Assembly (NCBI RefSeq): GCF_000331225.1
Contig: NZ_ANFY01000009.1
Coordinates: 182,878 to 246,877, forward strand
DNA length: 64,000 nucleotides
Direction of reading: 5' to 3'
DNA from: Sandarakinorhabdus sp. AAP62
Lineage (GTDB): Bacteria > Pseudomonadota > Alphaproteobacteria > Sphingomonadales > Sphingomonadaceae
Below the pieces are notes generated by a model, which saw only the letters and a program-made list of their open reading frames with translations, was not told where the DNA came from and did not search any database. This document shows positions 9,275 to 23,317 of this stretch, in pieces. Position numbers and translations under genes: made by a program. Position 1 is the first letter of the stretch; the number at the start of each line of letters is the position of its first letter.

Positions 9275-10933
9275 ATGAAGAAGAGCATCTTTGGGCTGGC
9301 GCTGTCGGTGCTTGCCGTATCCGAGGCCCAGGCGGCCCCCGTTGCATTGGCCCCGGTGCCAAGGGACCAGAAGGCGGGATATGATCGGATCCGCGAAACC
9401 GATCTGCGCGCCGATCTCGGGTTTCTGGCCGGCGACGGGCTGTTGGGGCGCATGTCGCTGCAACCCGGTGACGAGGCTGCCATCGAATGGGTGGCCGCCG
9501 AATTTGCCAAGGCTGGCCTGCAACCGGCCGCGACCGACGCGGCGGGCAAGCCCAGCTATCTCCAGCCCGTGCCGCTGATCGAATATCGCCCCAACACCGC
9601 TGCCAATCTGATGACGCTGCAACAGGGCACGACCAGCCAAAGCTGGAAAGCGCCTGATTTTACCGGCGGTTACAAGAATGATCTCAATCTGACCGCGCCA
9701 CTGGCCTTTGCCGGCTTCGGCATCACGGCACCCGGTGTCGGCTATGATGATTATCAGGGCCTCGATGCGCGCGGCAAGATCGTGGTGGTGTTCGAACATG
9801 AACCGCAGGAGGATGATCCCAAATCCCGCTTTGGCGGCACCGGCAATACCCGCCACGCCACCAACCGGGTCAAGGCGCTGAACGCGCAGGCGCACGGCGC
9901 CCTGGCGATCATCGTGATGGCCGAACCCAACCGCAAGCACCCATCCAACCGCGACCGTGTCAACCGCATCGGCGGCAGCGCCCGGCGCGTGCCGGGCCTG
10001 CCCACGCAGGCGCTGGTCGATGATGCGCTGCGCATTCCGGTCATCAGCGTCTCCGACGAAGTGGGCGCCAGCCTGCTCGCGGCCAGTGGCCGCACGCCGC
10101 AGCAACTGCAGGCCGCGATCGACACGGGCTTCACGCCGCAATCGCTTGACCTGCCCGGCGCCAGCCTGAGCCTGCATCTGGAAAACAGCGTCCGCACCCG
10201 CGGCGTTTCCAGCAACGTCGTCGGCTTGCTGGCCGGTTCAGATCCCGCCCTGGCGCCTGAAACCGTCATCATCAGCGCCCACCACGATCATGATGGCTTC
10301 AATGGCGCAGAAGTCTGGCACGGCGCCGACGACAATGGTTCCGGCACGGTGGGCGTCATCGCCATGGCGCGCGCCTTCATGGCCAATCCGGTGCGGCCGA
10401 AACGTTCGATCCTGTTCGCGGTGTTCGCCGCCGAGGAACGCGGGCTGCTGGGGGCCTATCATCTCGCCGCCAACCCGCTGCGTCCGCTCGCCACCACGCG
10501 CGCCATGATCAATTTCGACATGATTGGCCGCGACGAAAAGGCCAGCGAGCAAACCGACGGCCTGATCACCATTCCGGCTGACACTTCAAACCGGCTCAAC
10601 CTGATCGGCGCCGGCTACAGCCCGGATTTCAATCGCGTCGTGAACGATGCCAACCGCAGCATCGGCCTCGTGCTCGATGATCGGTTCGACAAGGAAAATG
10701 CCCTCAATATCTTCTTCCGCAGCGATCAGTTCCCCTTCGTGCTGAAGGATGTGCCGGCCTTCTGGTTCTTCACCGGCTTCCACCCCGATTATCATCACAC
10801 CAGCGACACGGCCGACAAGATCAACTACGCCAAGATGACGAAGATCCTGCAGCTGTCCTATCTGTCGGCGTGGCGGCTGGCCAATGATGCTGCGGTGCCT
10901 GCCTTCGTGCGGGATCCGCCGGGCGACAAATAA
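9275..10933 (+). CDS. Secreted M28-family zinc peptidase with PA domain
   Basis: 552 aa with a signal peptide ending near SEAQA (residue 20). A protease-associated (PA) insert occupies roughly residues 135-290, and the C-terminal third is a co-catalytic zinc peptidase of the M28 family. Visible metal and catalytic residues are HHDHDGF and the Asp of GADDNGSGT, the general-base Glu pair in AAEERGLLGA, FDMIGRD, and the C-terminal His in HHTSDT. Such enzymes are extracytoplasmic aminopeptidases; the exact specificity cannot be read from sequence. It stands alone and is convergent with the next gene. Confidence 0.9.
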   Translation: MKKSIFGLALSVLAVSEAQAAPVALAPVPRDQKAGYDRIRETDLRADLGFLAGDGLLGRMSLQPGDEAAIEWVAAEFAKAGLQPAATDAAGKPSYLQPVPLIEYRPNTAANLMTLQQGTTSQSWKAPDFTGGYKNDLNLTAPLAFAGFGITAPGVGYDDYQGLDARGKIVVVFEHEPQEDDPKSRFGGTGNTRHATNRVKALNAQAHGALAIIVMAEPNRKHPSNRDRVNRIGGSARRVPGLPTQALVDDALRIPVISVSDEVGASLLAASGRTPQQLQAAIDTGFTPQSLDLPGASLSLHLENSVRTRGVSSNVVGLLAGSDPALAPETVIISAHHDHDGFNGAEVWHGADDNGSGTVGVIAMARAFMANPVRPKRSILFAVFAAEERGLLGAYHLAANPLRPLATTRAMINFDMIGRDEKASEQTDGLITIPADTSNRLNLIGAGYSPDFNRVVNDANRSIGLVLDDRFDKENALNIFFRSDQFPFVLKDVPAFWFFTGFHPDYHHTSDTADKINYAKMTKILQLSYLSAWRLANDAAVPAFVRDPPGDK

Positions 10934-10953
10934 GCTGCCCGCGCCGCCCGTTC

Positions 10954-11439
10954 TCAGTTGCGCTCGATCGCCGGCTTGGCGGGAACCACGCTGGCCTGCT
11001 GGCTCGCCTTGGCGATCACGCCTTCCAGCCGCGTTGCGGCGCTGCAGTCGGTCTTGCACAGCGCCTTGATGCGGGCCACGTTGATCTGCGCCCGCGCCGT
11101 CGCGCCGCGCGCCACCAGCGCCCGGCCCTGGCCTTCCAGCGCACCAATGTCAGACGGGTTCATGGCCAGGGCTTCACGATAATATTTGATCGCCTTGCCG
11201 GGCAGGCCAAGCTTTTCATAGGCCGCCGCAATGCCGGCAAAGGCCGCGACGTTGCGCGGATCGCTGGCCAGCGCGGCTTCGAAACTGTCGATGGCGTCCT
11301 GCGGCTTGCCGTCAGCCAGCGCGGCCTGGCCGGCAGCGGCGAGCTGCAGCGACACCGGCTTCAACTGATCATCCCGGCCCGGCGCCGCCATGGCAGAAGT
11401 CGCCAGCATCAGGATCGGCAGCAGCAACGTCACACGCAT
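10954..11439 (-). CDS. Secreted TPR-repeat protein, 161 aa
   Basis: A signal peptide (MRVTLLLPILMLATSAMA) is followed by two to three tetratricopeptide repeats (DAIDSFEAALASDPRNVAAF; KAIKYYREALAMNPSDIGAL) and a C-terminal tail with two cysteines (KALCKTDCSA). The start was placed at the signal peptide, preceded by GGGAGA; the frame is open upstream but the extension is not protein-like. It is probably a periplasmic protein-interaction module. It starts 26 bp downstream of rsmB on the same strand and may be co-transcribed with guaB-rsmB. No specific function is inferred. Confidence 0.85.
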   Translation of the reverse strand: MRVTLLLPILMLATSAMAAPGRDDQLKPVSLQLAAAGQAALADGKPQDAIDSFEAALASDPRNVAAFAGIAAAYEKLGLPGKAIKYYREALAMNPSDIGALEGQGRALVARGATARAQINVARIKALCKTDCSAATRLEGVIAKASQQASVVPAKPAIERN

Positions 11440-11465
11440 GAAATATCTCCCTGCGGACCGTCTTA

Positions 11466-14194
<2,729 letters not shown>

Positions 14195-14217
14195 TCATCT
14201 GCTTGTGCGAAAGCGGT

Positions 14218-15453
14218 TCAGAGGCTGCCGACCACGCCATAGAATTGCGCGATCTGCGCCCGCGGGCCTGCCTTCACGGCATCGAAGGCGGCCTTGGCAC
14301 CGGCCTTGTCGCCCAGCTTCAGCAGGGCCGCGCCCATCCGCAGGTTGACCGTATCCTGATCCACCAGCGCATTGCCCACCAGGCCCTTGTAGAAGGTGAC
14401 GGCCTTTTCATTCTGGCCCAGATTGGCCAGCGTGTCGGCCACCACCAGGCCGATGCGTGGCGACGTCTTGCCTTCCTTTTCCAGGCCCGGCAGCGACGCC
14501 TTGGTCTCGTTGATCTTCGACGATGCCAGCTTCATCAATTCGGCGATGTTGATCTTGGTCGGATCGATCAGCTTCTTGGCGGCCGCTTCCTTCAGCACCA
14601 TGTCGGCCTCATTGGGCATGCCGCGTTCGATGGCAGCATCGGCATATTCCAGATAATTGTTGCCGGTGGTCATGGCGCCAGCGGCATACATCAGCCGGCC
14701 CCAATCCAGCAGAAGGTTGTTGTCCATGTTGCCGGCGCGCTGCTTCACCAGCTCGATCGACAGATTATAGCTCTTGGGTTCCGGGAAGGCCCGCACCCAG
14801 CTGAGCAGCGCCGGCATGATCTTGTCGCCCATGTTGCTGTCGATCACGGTCTGGGCGCGGAATTCATACCAGCTGCGATCGCCCTTCTCGCCGGCGGCTT
14901 CGCGCAGTTCGATGGCCTTGCCCAGCAGTTCCGCCACGCGCGGCTTGCTGTTCAGCGCGGCATTCACGCTGGCAGCCTGTACCAGCATGTCCACATCATC
15001 CGGCTTCTGGGCGAGGTAGAATTCATACCATTTCCAGGCCTTCTGATAATCCTTGCGGTTGCTCGCCAGGCCAGCGATGAACTTGGAGAAGGTCAGCTTT
15101 TCCTCGGGCGTGATCGACGGCGCCTCCACCGCTTCGGTCAACGCCTCTTCCAGCTTGGCATTGTCCTTCAGATTCTGGGCCGAAAACAGCTTGAGCTTGG
15201 CCATGATCAGCGCGTCGTCCTTCTCGACACGCGGCACCGAGGCGGCAGCATCAAGCGCGGCCAGCGCGCCAGCGTGATCGCCAGCCGTCTGCAGCTTCTG
15301 CACGGCCATCACGGCCGCCAGAATGGGCTTGGACAATTTGGGCGGAGCCGGCTTGTCGGCGGCCTTTTCCTTCTTTTGCGCCAGCGCCGGGCTGGCCATC
15401 CCCAATGTGCTGGTCATCAGCGCCAGCACCAGGGCGGTTCCAATCGTCCTCAT
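14218..15453 (-). CDS. Secreted helical-repeat (TPR-like) protein, 411 aa
   Basis: The protein has a signal peptide ending near ASPALA (residue 25), then a charged KKEKAADKPAPPK linker and a long all-alpha region. Regularly spaced alanine-rich helices resemble degenerate tetratricopeptide repeats (ALAALDAAASVPRVEKDDAL; AVTFYKGLVGNALVDQDTVN). No catalytic motif is visible. It is a single-gene unit ending at a strong terminator. Probably periplasmic; function unknown. It has no obvious link to its neighbours. Confidence 0.85.
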   Translation of the reverse strand: MRTIGTALVLALMTSTLGMASPALAQKKEKAADKPAPPKLSKPILAAVMAVQKLQTAGDHAGALAALDAAASVPRVEKDDALIMAKLKLFSAQNLKDNAKLEEALTEAVEAPSITPEEKLTFSKFIAGLASNRKDYQKAWKWYEFYLAQKPDDVDMLVQAASVNAALNSKPRVAELLGKAIELREAAGEKGDRSWYEFRAQTVIDSNMGDKIMPALLSWVRAFPEPKSYNLSIELVKQRAGNMDNNLLLDWGRLMYAAGAMTTGNNYLEYADAAIERGMPNEADMVLKEAAAKKLIDPTKINIAELMKLASSKINETKASLPGLEKEGKTSPRIGLVVADTLANLGQNEKAVTFYKGLVGNALVDQDTVNLRMGAALLKLGDKAGAKAAFDAVKAGPRAQIAQFYGVVGSL

Positions 15454-15634
15454 TCATGCCTCCCTCAAGCAATATGGAGTTGAGCTAAGCCGCGAGGGCC
15501 GCCGCGTCAACCGGCCACAGGCAATGCAGATGCTGCTCTTTTGCATCCCCAACATGAACAATCAGTGAGTTTGCAGGTGAGACGGCCGGCCAGCCCTTGC
15601 CCTGCCTGCCGCAAAGCGCGAGAACGACATTGCT

Positions 15635-16320
15635 ATGACGGCTCTTGCCGCTTCCCTGCCGCTGGCCGGCCTGCCTGTGCGCTTCCGCGTCGGGCTCACG
15701 GCTGCGCTGGCGGCGGGCCTCGCCTATCTGCTGCTGTCACCCATGCTGGCGGGCGCGGCCAATGTCGTGCTGAAAGGCTGCGGCGTCACCTTGCTGGCCT
15801 TGTCGGCCTTGCAATTGCGCGTGGCCGGTGCGCGCTGGCTGGCGGCAATCATGGCGTTCGGCGCGCTGGGCGATGTGCTGCTCGCGCTGCCCGGCCTGTT
15901 CATCGCCGGGGCCGCCAGCTTTGCCGCCGGGCATCTGGTGGCCATCATCTTCTATGCCCGCCACCGCCGTGCAGTTGGCGCCCGGGATTGGCTGGTGGCA
16001 GCGCTGCTGCTGCTGTTCGGGCTGGCGATGCCGCCCCTGCTCACCCCGGCCGGCCTGCCCTTTGGCCAGACGCTGATCTATGCCGTGCTGCTCACCAGCA
16101 TGGCGGCCAGCCTGTGGCTCAGCCGTTTCCCCCGGCTGGCGGCGCTGGGCGCGCTGGCCTTCGTGCTGTCCGACACGATCCTGGTGCTGCGCCTGGGCGG
16201 CGGCCGGCTGATCGGGCCAACGGCGGATGGCGCGATGGTGTGGGCCTTCTATTTCGGCGGCCAGTGGCTGATCACGCTGGGCGTGGGGCGCGGGCTCCTC
16301 GCCCGCGCCGCCCGCAGCGC

Positions 16321-16324
<4 letters not shown>
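15635..16324 (+). CDS. YhhN/TMEM86-like integral membrane protein
   Basis: 229 aa with about eight closely spaced hydrophobic helices and short loops. The pattern, including GALGDVLLALPGLFIAGAASF and FVLSDTILVLR with acidic residues inside helices, fits the YhhN family (PF07947), whose animal members TMEM86 are lysoplasmalogenases. The function of bacterial members is poorly known. The gene ends tail-to-tail with gyrA and the two coding regions share 4 bp (16321-16324), so no terminator separates them. Confidence 0.85.
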
Positions 16325-19050
<2,726 letters not shown>

Positions 19051-19162
19051 TTGGCTTTTCGCAGCGCTTTCAGACGGGTTTCAGATGCCCGTCCGGATTA
19101 GGGGAATGTGCGGCAAAACGCCAGTGGAAAGGCGCAGCCGGCGGGCAGGGAAAGCCGCTCCG

Positions 19163-19190
19163 GTATTACGAAAAGCGAAATACGTAATAT
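19163..19190. promoter_or_regulatory. Predicted NikR-type operator (GTATTA-N16-TAATAT)
   Basis: An inverted repeat with 6-bp half-sites GTATTA and TAATAT, one mismatch from perfect symmetry, separated by exactly 16 bp. The symmetry extends inward (TATTACG / CGTAATA). E. coli NikR binds GTATGA-N16-TCATAC, so both half-site sequence and spacing match. The site lies 63 bp upstream of the first gene of the nitrogen operon, which itself encodes a NikR-like protein. It is also 112 bp upstream of gyrA, so an effect on gyrA is possible but less likely. Operator function is inferred. Confidence 0.6.
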
Positions 19191-19253
19191 GGCCGATTGC
19201 TGGTGGGCGGGCCCGCCTGTCTGGTGCGCTGCGATTTGAAGAGGGGGCAGCCC

Positions 19254-20330
19254 GTGCGCACGATGATGACCAGGCTATTGGGGCTGCTGAGCGCGGCGGC
19301 ATTGCTGCTGGTGGCGGCCTGCAGCGGATCGGCACCGCCCGAAAAGGGGTCGGAATTCAATATCGGCTGGTCAATTTATGCCGGCTGGATGCCATGGCCC
19401 TATGCCCAGCAATCCGGCATCGTGAAGAAATGGGCCGATAAATATGACCTCACCATCAACATCGTCCAGGTCAACGACTATGCCGAATCGGTGAACCAGT
19501 TCACCGCCGGCAAGCTGGACGGCGTCACCGTCGCCAACATGGACGCGCTGACCATCCCTGCCGCTGCCGGCAAGGACAGCAGCGCCATCATCATCGGCGA
19601 TTATTCCAACGGCAATGATGGCCTGGTGGCGAAGAATATCGACAGTATTGCGGCCCTGAAGGGCCAGCCGGTCAATCTGGTCGAGCTGTCGGTTTCCCAT
19701 TATCTGCTGGCGCGCGCGCTGGAGAAATCCGGGCTCAGCCCGCGCGATGTGCGCACCGTCAACACCGCCGATGCCGATATCGTGGCCGCGTTCGGCAGCG
19801 CCGATGTCAAGGCCGCCGTGGCCTGGAACCCGCAGCTTTCGGTGATCAAGGCCCAGCCAGGGGCGAAACTGCTGTTCAGTTCGGCCGATGTGCCCGGCGA
19901 GATCATCGATCTGCTGGTGGTCGATACCGCCACGCTGAAGGCCAATCCCAACCTGGGCAAGGCGCTGGCCGGCATCTGGTATGAAACCATGGCGCTGATG
20001 GTGCGCGATGATGCCCAAGGCAAGGCCGCCCGCGCCGCCATGGCGCAGCTGGCCGGCACCACGCCGGCGGTGTTTGATCAGCAGCTGGCCACCACCTTCC
20101 TCTACGCCGATCCCAAGGCCGCCGTGGCCGCCGCAAACAGCCCCGATCTGATCACCACCATGACCCGCGTGCGCGATTTCTCCTTCGCGCGCGGCCTGTT
20201 CAAGGGTGCCAGTTCGGCCGATGCGGTGGGCATGTCCTTCCCCGGTGGCAAGACGCTGGGCGATCCGGCCCGCGTCACCCTGCGCTTTGACGATCGGTTC
20301 ATGAAAATGGCCGCCGACAAGGGCCTGTAA
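19254..20330 (+). CDS. ABC transporter substrate-binding lipoprotein, guanidine/urea type
   Basis: 358 aa from a GTG start. GTG at 19254 is 6 nt after GAGGGGG, better placed than ATGs at 19263/19266. A lipoprotein signal ends in the lipobox VAAC-SGS, so the protein is anchored in the periplasm. The body is an NMT1/SsuA/TauA-like binding protein (FNIGWSIYAGWMPWPYAQQS; DGVTVANMDALTIPAA). It matches the periplasmic protein typically found next to urea carboxylase (TIGR03427 type). With the following permease and ATPase it forms a complete importer for the substrate of the downstream carboxylase, probably guanidine. First gene of the operon. Confidence 0.88.
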   Translation: MRTMMTRLLGLLSAAALLLVAACSGSAPPEKGSEFNIGWSIYAGWMPWPYAQQSGIVKKWADKYDLTINIVQVNDYAESVNQFTAGKLDGVTVANMDALTIPAAAGKDSSAIIIGDYSNGNDGLVAKNIDSIAALKGQPVNLVELSVSHYLLARALEKSGLSPRDVRTVNTADADIVAAFGSADVKAAVAWNPQLSVIKAQPGAKLLFSSADVPGEIIDLLVVDTATLKANPNLGKALAGIWYETMALMVRDDAQGKAARAAMAQLAGTTPAVFDQQLATTFLYADPKAAVAAANSPDLITTMTRVRDFSFARGLFKGASSADAVGMSFPGGKTLGDPARVTLRFDDRFMKMAADKGL

Positions 20331-20363
20331 ACCGATGCCGCCCGCCAACAACGGCTGCCCGCC

Positions 20364-21179
20364 TTGCGCTGGGTGAGCCGCAAGATCGATCGCCGCAAGG
20401 CGTTCCAGCTCGGCGCCCTGCCGTTGCTGACGCTGGCGATCCTGTATCTGATCGTCGCGGCGGTGCGCCATGCCGAAAATCCGGCCGATCGCATCATTCC
20501 GCTGCCCGGCGCCATGGCCGCAGCACTGTGGGGGCTGGCCACCCAGCCCGATCCGCTGACCGGCAGCCTGTTGTTCTGGGCCGATACGGCGGCCAGCCTG
20601 CAGCGGCTGGGCCTGGGGATCGGCATTGCCATGGCGATGGCGCTGCTGGTCGGGCTGATCATCGGCGCCTTGCCGCCGGCGCGGGCCACATTGGGGCCGC
20701 TGGTGGTGGGCATCGCCGTCATCCCGCCGGTGGCGCTGCTGCCGATCCTGTTCATCGTGCTGGGCCTGGGCGAAACCGCCAAGGTGGCATTGATCGTGAT
20801 TGGCGTTGCCCCGGTGATGATCCGCGATCTCGCCGGGCACGTTTCCGCCCTGCCCGCCGAACAGATCATCAAGGCGCAAACATTGGGGGCCAGCAGCTGG
20901 CAGGTGATCCTGCGCGTGGCGCTGCCGCAGGCCATGCCGCGGCTGCTGCAGGCGACACGCCTGGCGCTGGGCCCGGCCTTCGTGTTCCTGATCTCGGCCG
21001 AAGCCATCGCATCCGATGTCGGGCTGGGCTACCGCATCTTCCTGGTGCGGCGCTATCTGTCGATGGACGTCATCATCCCCTATGTCGCGTGGATCGCCCT
21101 GCTCGCCATCGCGATGGACATGGCGCTGGTCGCCGCCGATCGCCGCCTGTTCCCCTGGGCGCACGGGCCAAGATCATGA
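20364..21179 (+). CDS. ABC transporter permease, guanidine/urea type
   Basis: About 271 aa with six or so membrane helices and the cytoplasmic EAA-like loop for the ATPase (IIKAQTLGASSWQVILRVALPQAMPRLL, split by a conserved Gly), typical of SsuC/TauC-type permeases. No ATG is available: the frame follows directly from the upstream gene's stop, and initiation is at TTG 20364 or GTG 20373 without a clear ribosome site, suggesting translational coupling. Its TGA overlaps the ATG of the ATPase gene. Substrate is inferred from the operon. Confidence 0.88.
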   Translation: MRWVSRKIDRRKAFQLGALPLLTLAILYLIVAAVRHAENPADRIIPLPGAMAAALWGLATQPDPLTGSLLFWADTAASLQRLGLGIGIAMAMALLVGLIIGALPPARATLGPLVVGIAVIPPVALLPILFIVLGLGETAKVALIVIGVAPVMIRDLAGHVSALPAEQIIKAQTLGASSWQVILRVALPQAMPRLLQATRLALGPAFVFLISAEAIASDVGLGYRIFLVRRYLSMDVIIPYVAWIALLAIAMDMALVAADRRLFPWAHGPRS

Positions 21180-21955
21180 GCGCGCTGCTGAACATTAGCA
21201 ACGTGTGGGTCGAATATGGCGATCACATCGTGCTGGAACAATTGAGCCTCGCGATCGAGGCCGGCAGTTTCGTGTCCATCGTCGGGCCATCTGGTGCCGG
21301 CAAGACCAGCCTGCTGCGGCTGGTGCTGGGCCAGGAACGGCCAACGCGGGGCACAATCACGCTGGATGGCAAACCGATGCCGGGTGAATGCGGGCCGGAT
21401 CGCGGTGTGGTGTTCCAGCGCTATTCGGTGTTCCCGCATCTCACCGCGCTGGGCAATGTGATGCTGGCCCGTGATTTTGCCGGCGCCCCTCTGCTGGCCC
21501 GGTTGTTCGGCCGCCGCCGCGCCGCGGCCCGCACGGAGGCGCTGGCCATGCTGGCCGCCGTCGGGCTGGCCGATGCCGCCAATCTTTATCCGGCGCAGAT
21601 GTCGGGCGGCATGCAGCAGCGCCTCGCCATCGCCCAGGCGTTGATGATGCGGCCGCGCATCCTGCTGCTGGATGAACCCTTCGGCGCGCTCGATCCCGGC
21701 ATCAGGGCCGATATGCACGGGCTGATCCGCCAGCTGTGGCAGGAGCAGCAGCTGACGATCATCATGGTCACCCACGATATCCGCGAGGCCTTCACGCTGG
21801 GCACCCGCGTCATCACGCTCGACAAGCGCCGCCACGATCCGCACGCCCCGCACCGTTATGGTGCCACCGCCACCTATGATCTGAAACTCAAGCCCAAGCC
21901 GGCGATTGCGCACGCGGCTGCGGTTGCGGTTAGGACGGGGACCGAAACGACATGA
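21176..21955 (+). CDS. ABC transporter ATP-binding protein, guanidine/urea type
   Basis: 259 aa with all nucleotide-binding motifs: Walker A GPSGAGKTS (about residues 38-46), Q-loop VVFQRYSVFPHL, signature MSGGMQQRLAIAQAL, Walker B ILLLDEPFGALD and the H-loop VTHDIREA. It is the SsuB/TauB-type partner of the preceding permease. The C-terminal tail beyond the ATPase fold is basic and proline/alanine rich. ATGA overlaps join it to the genes on both sides. A longer open frame upstream lies within the permease gene and is not used. Confidence 0.92.
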   Translation: MSALLNISNVWVEYGDHIVLEQLSLAIEAGSFVSIVGPSGAGKTSLLRLVLGQERPTRGTITLDGKPMPGECGPDRGVVFQRYSVFPHLTALGNVMLARDFAGAPLLARLFGRRRAAARTEALAMLAAVGLADAANLYPAQMSGGMQQRLAIAQALMMRPRILLLDEPFGALDPGIRADMHGLIRQLWQEQQLTIIMVTHDIREAFTLGTRVITLDKRRHDPHAPHRYGATATYDLKLKPKPAIAHAAAVAVRTGTETT

Positions 21956-22452
21956 AGGGCCTGGCTGCCATCCCGATCACCGATGCGCCCCCGCGCCTGG
22001 CGCGGCTGAGCATGAGCCTGCCGGCCACGCTGATGCACAAGCTCGATGCCATGCTGCAGCAACGCCAGCTCGCCTCGCGCTCGCAGTTGATCGCCGAACT
22101 GATCAGCCATGCGGTCGCCGAACATGAAGGCCTCACCCAGCCCGACGCGATGTTCGCCGGCACCATCACATTGGTCTATCGCGCCGATCGCGGCCGCGTG
22201 CGCCAACAACTGGCGCAGATCGAAGCCGACTATCTGAAGGAAGTCATCTCCGCCCAGCATGTGTTTCTGGAGGATGATCAATCGCTGGAAGTGCTGCTGG
22301 TGCAGGGCCCCGCGCTGCGCCTCCATGCGCTGGCCGATGCCCTGCGCGTCGTGCGCGGCGTGCAGCAGCTGGATCTGGTCACCACCACGGCGCTGCTGCC
22401 CCCGCTCCACCAGCAAGGCGCTGCCGCCAGCGCCAGAAAGGTTTTGCCATGA
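21952..22452 (+). CDS. NikR-like ribbon-helix-helix regulator lacking most nickel ligands
   Basis: 166 aa. Residues 15-55 form an RHH DNA-binding domain (RLSMSLPATLMHKLDAML, then RSQLIAELI). Residues 67-150 align without gaps to the NikR C-terminal ligand-binding/tetramerisation domain. Of the four E. coli NikR nickel ligands (H76, H87, H89, C95) the equivalents are A92, H103, F105 and S111, so only one remains and high-affinity square-planar Ni binding is unlikely. The beta-strand residues that read DNA are R-x-S-x-S instead of R-x-T-x-T. Position inside the carboxylase operon and the NikR-geometry palindrome upstream suggest autoregulation. The effector is unknown; the operon's substrate, an intermediate or another ion are options. 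Confidence 0.85.
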   Translation: MKGLAAIPITDAPPRLARLSMSLPATLMHKLDAMLQQRQLASRSQLIAELISHAVAEHEGLTQPDAMFAGTITLVYRADRGRVRQQLAQIEADYLKEVISAQHVFLEDDQSLEVLLVQGPALRLHALADALRVVRGVQQLDLVTTTALLPPLHQQGAAASARKVLP

Positions 22453-23297
22453 ACACGCCGCACACGCCGCGCCCGGATGGCGCGCTGGCCGATCCCAATG
22501 CCGCCCGGGCCCACGCCCGCGCCCAGGGCGGCACCAGGGTGGAAGCCATGCCGATCCTGCCGCCGGTGGCCGATGATCTGCCCGCCGATGTGGAGGCGGC
22601 TGATCTGCTGTGGGAAGAAACCATCGCGGCCGGCGGCTATGCCACGCGCCGCCTGCCGCGCGGCGCGCGCGTGCGGCTGATCGATGTGCATGGTGATGCA
22701 GCCGCCCATCTGCAGATCTTCAACGCCGGCCTGCCGACCGAGCGGCTGAACATGGCCGATACGGTGAAGGTGCAGTGGAACGCCTATCTGGGCCCCGGCA
22801 AGCTGCTGTTGTCCGACATGGGCCGGGTGCTGATGAGCATCGTGGAAGACAGCGCCGGCACCCATGATTGCTTCAGCGGCGCGTCGAGCCCGGCCAGCAA
22901 CGCGGCACGCTATGGCGACGGCCGCAACAGCGGTGCGTGCCCCTCGGCGCGCGATCGCTTCCTGCTCGGCGCCGCCAAGCATGGCCTCGGCCGCCGCGAC
23001 ATCCACCCGTCGATCACCCTGTTCAAGGGCGCGCGCATTGCCGAAGACGGCGCGATCCTGCCCAACGTCGGCCCCTTCGCGCCTGGCCGCCACGTGCTGC
23101 TGCGCGCCGAGATGGACCTCATCCTGATCATCGCCAATTGCCCGCATGTGCTTGATCCGCGTGAACAATACAGCGTCACCCCGCTGCGGGCGACGGCGTG
23201 GCGCGGACCGGTCACGCCGCCTGAGGACGATATCCGCAACGCCACGCCGGAAGGCCTGCGCGCCTTTCTGAACGTCGAAGATCATTACCGCCGCTGA
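22449..23297 (+). CDS. DUF1989 protein, larger subunit (urea carboxylase-associated 2 / carboxyguanidine deiminase)
   Basis: 282 aa, DUF1989 fold, of the type annotated as urea carboxylase-associated protein 2 (TIGR03425). Published work on such pairs identifies them as a two-subunit carboxyguanidine deiminase (CgdA/CgdB) that turns carboxyguanidine into allophanate plus ammonia. Shared signature blocks with the next gene are RLIDVHGDAAAHLQIFNA, THDCFSGASSPASN-ARYG, DIHPSITLFKG and a C-terminal LRAEMDLILIIANCP. The N-terminal 40 residues are an extension rich in Ala/Pro. It overlaps the regulator gene (ATGA). Confidence 0.85.
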   Translation: MNTPHTPRPDGALADPNAARAHARAQGGTRVEAMPILPPVADDLPADVEAADLLWEETIAAGGYATRRLPRGARVRLIDVHGDAAAHLQIFNAGLPTERLNMADTVKVQWNAYLGPGKLLLSDMGRVLMSIVEDSAGTHDCFSGASSPASNAARYGDGRNSGACPSARDRFLLGAAKHGLGRRDIHPSITLFKGARIAEDGAILPNVGPFAPGRHVLLRAEMDLILIIANCPHVLDPREQYSVTPLRATAWRGPVTPPEDDIRNATPEGLRAFLNVEDHYRR

Positions 23298-23317
23298 GGC
23301 TTGCAAGGAACACCAAC

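Noticed and set aside
19105..19165. Resemblance of CGGCGGG...AAAGCC to the 3' core of a guanidine-I (ykkC) riboswitch
   Set aside because: The following CCCGGGAGA is absent, the 5' AGGGTTCCG and GGTCCGAGAG elements are missing, and the segment lies upstream of the operator rather than in the expected leader.
19184..19202. A possible sigma-54 promoter (TGG...TGC) before the nitrogen operon
   Set aside because: The GG-to-GC distance is 6 bp instead of the required 10.
21952..22452. Annotating the regulator simply as nickel-responsive NikR
   Set aside because: Three of four nickel ligands are replaced and there are no nickel uptake or nickel enzyme genes in the operon.
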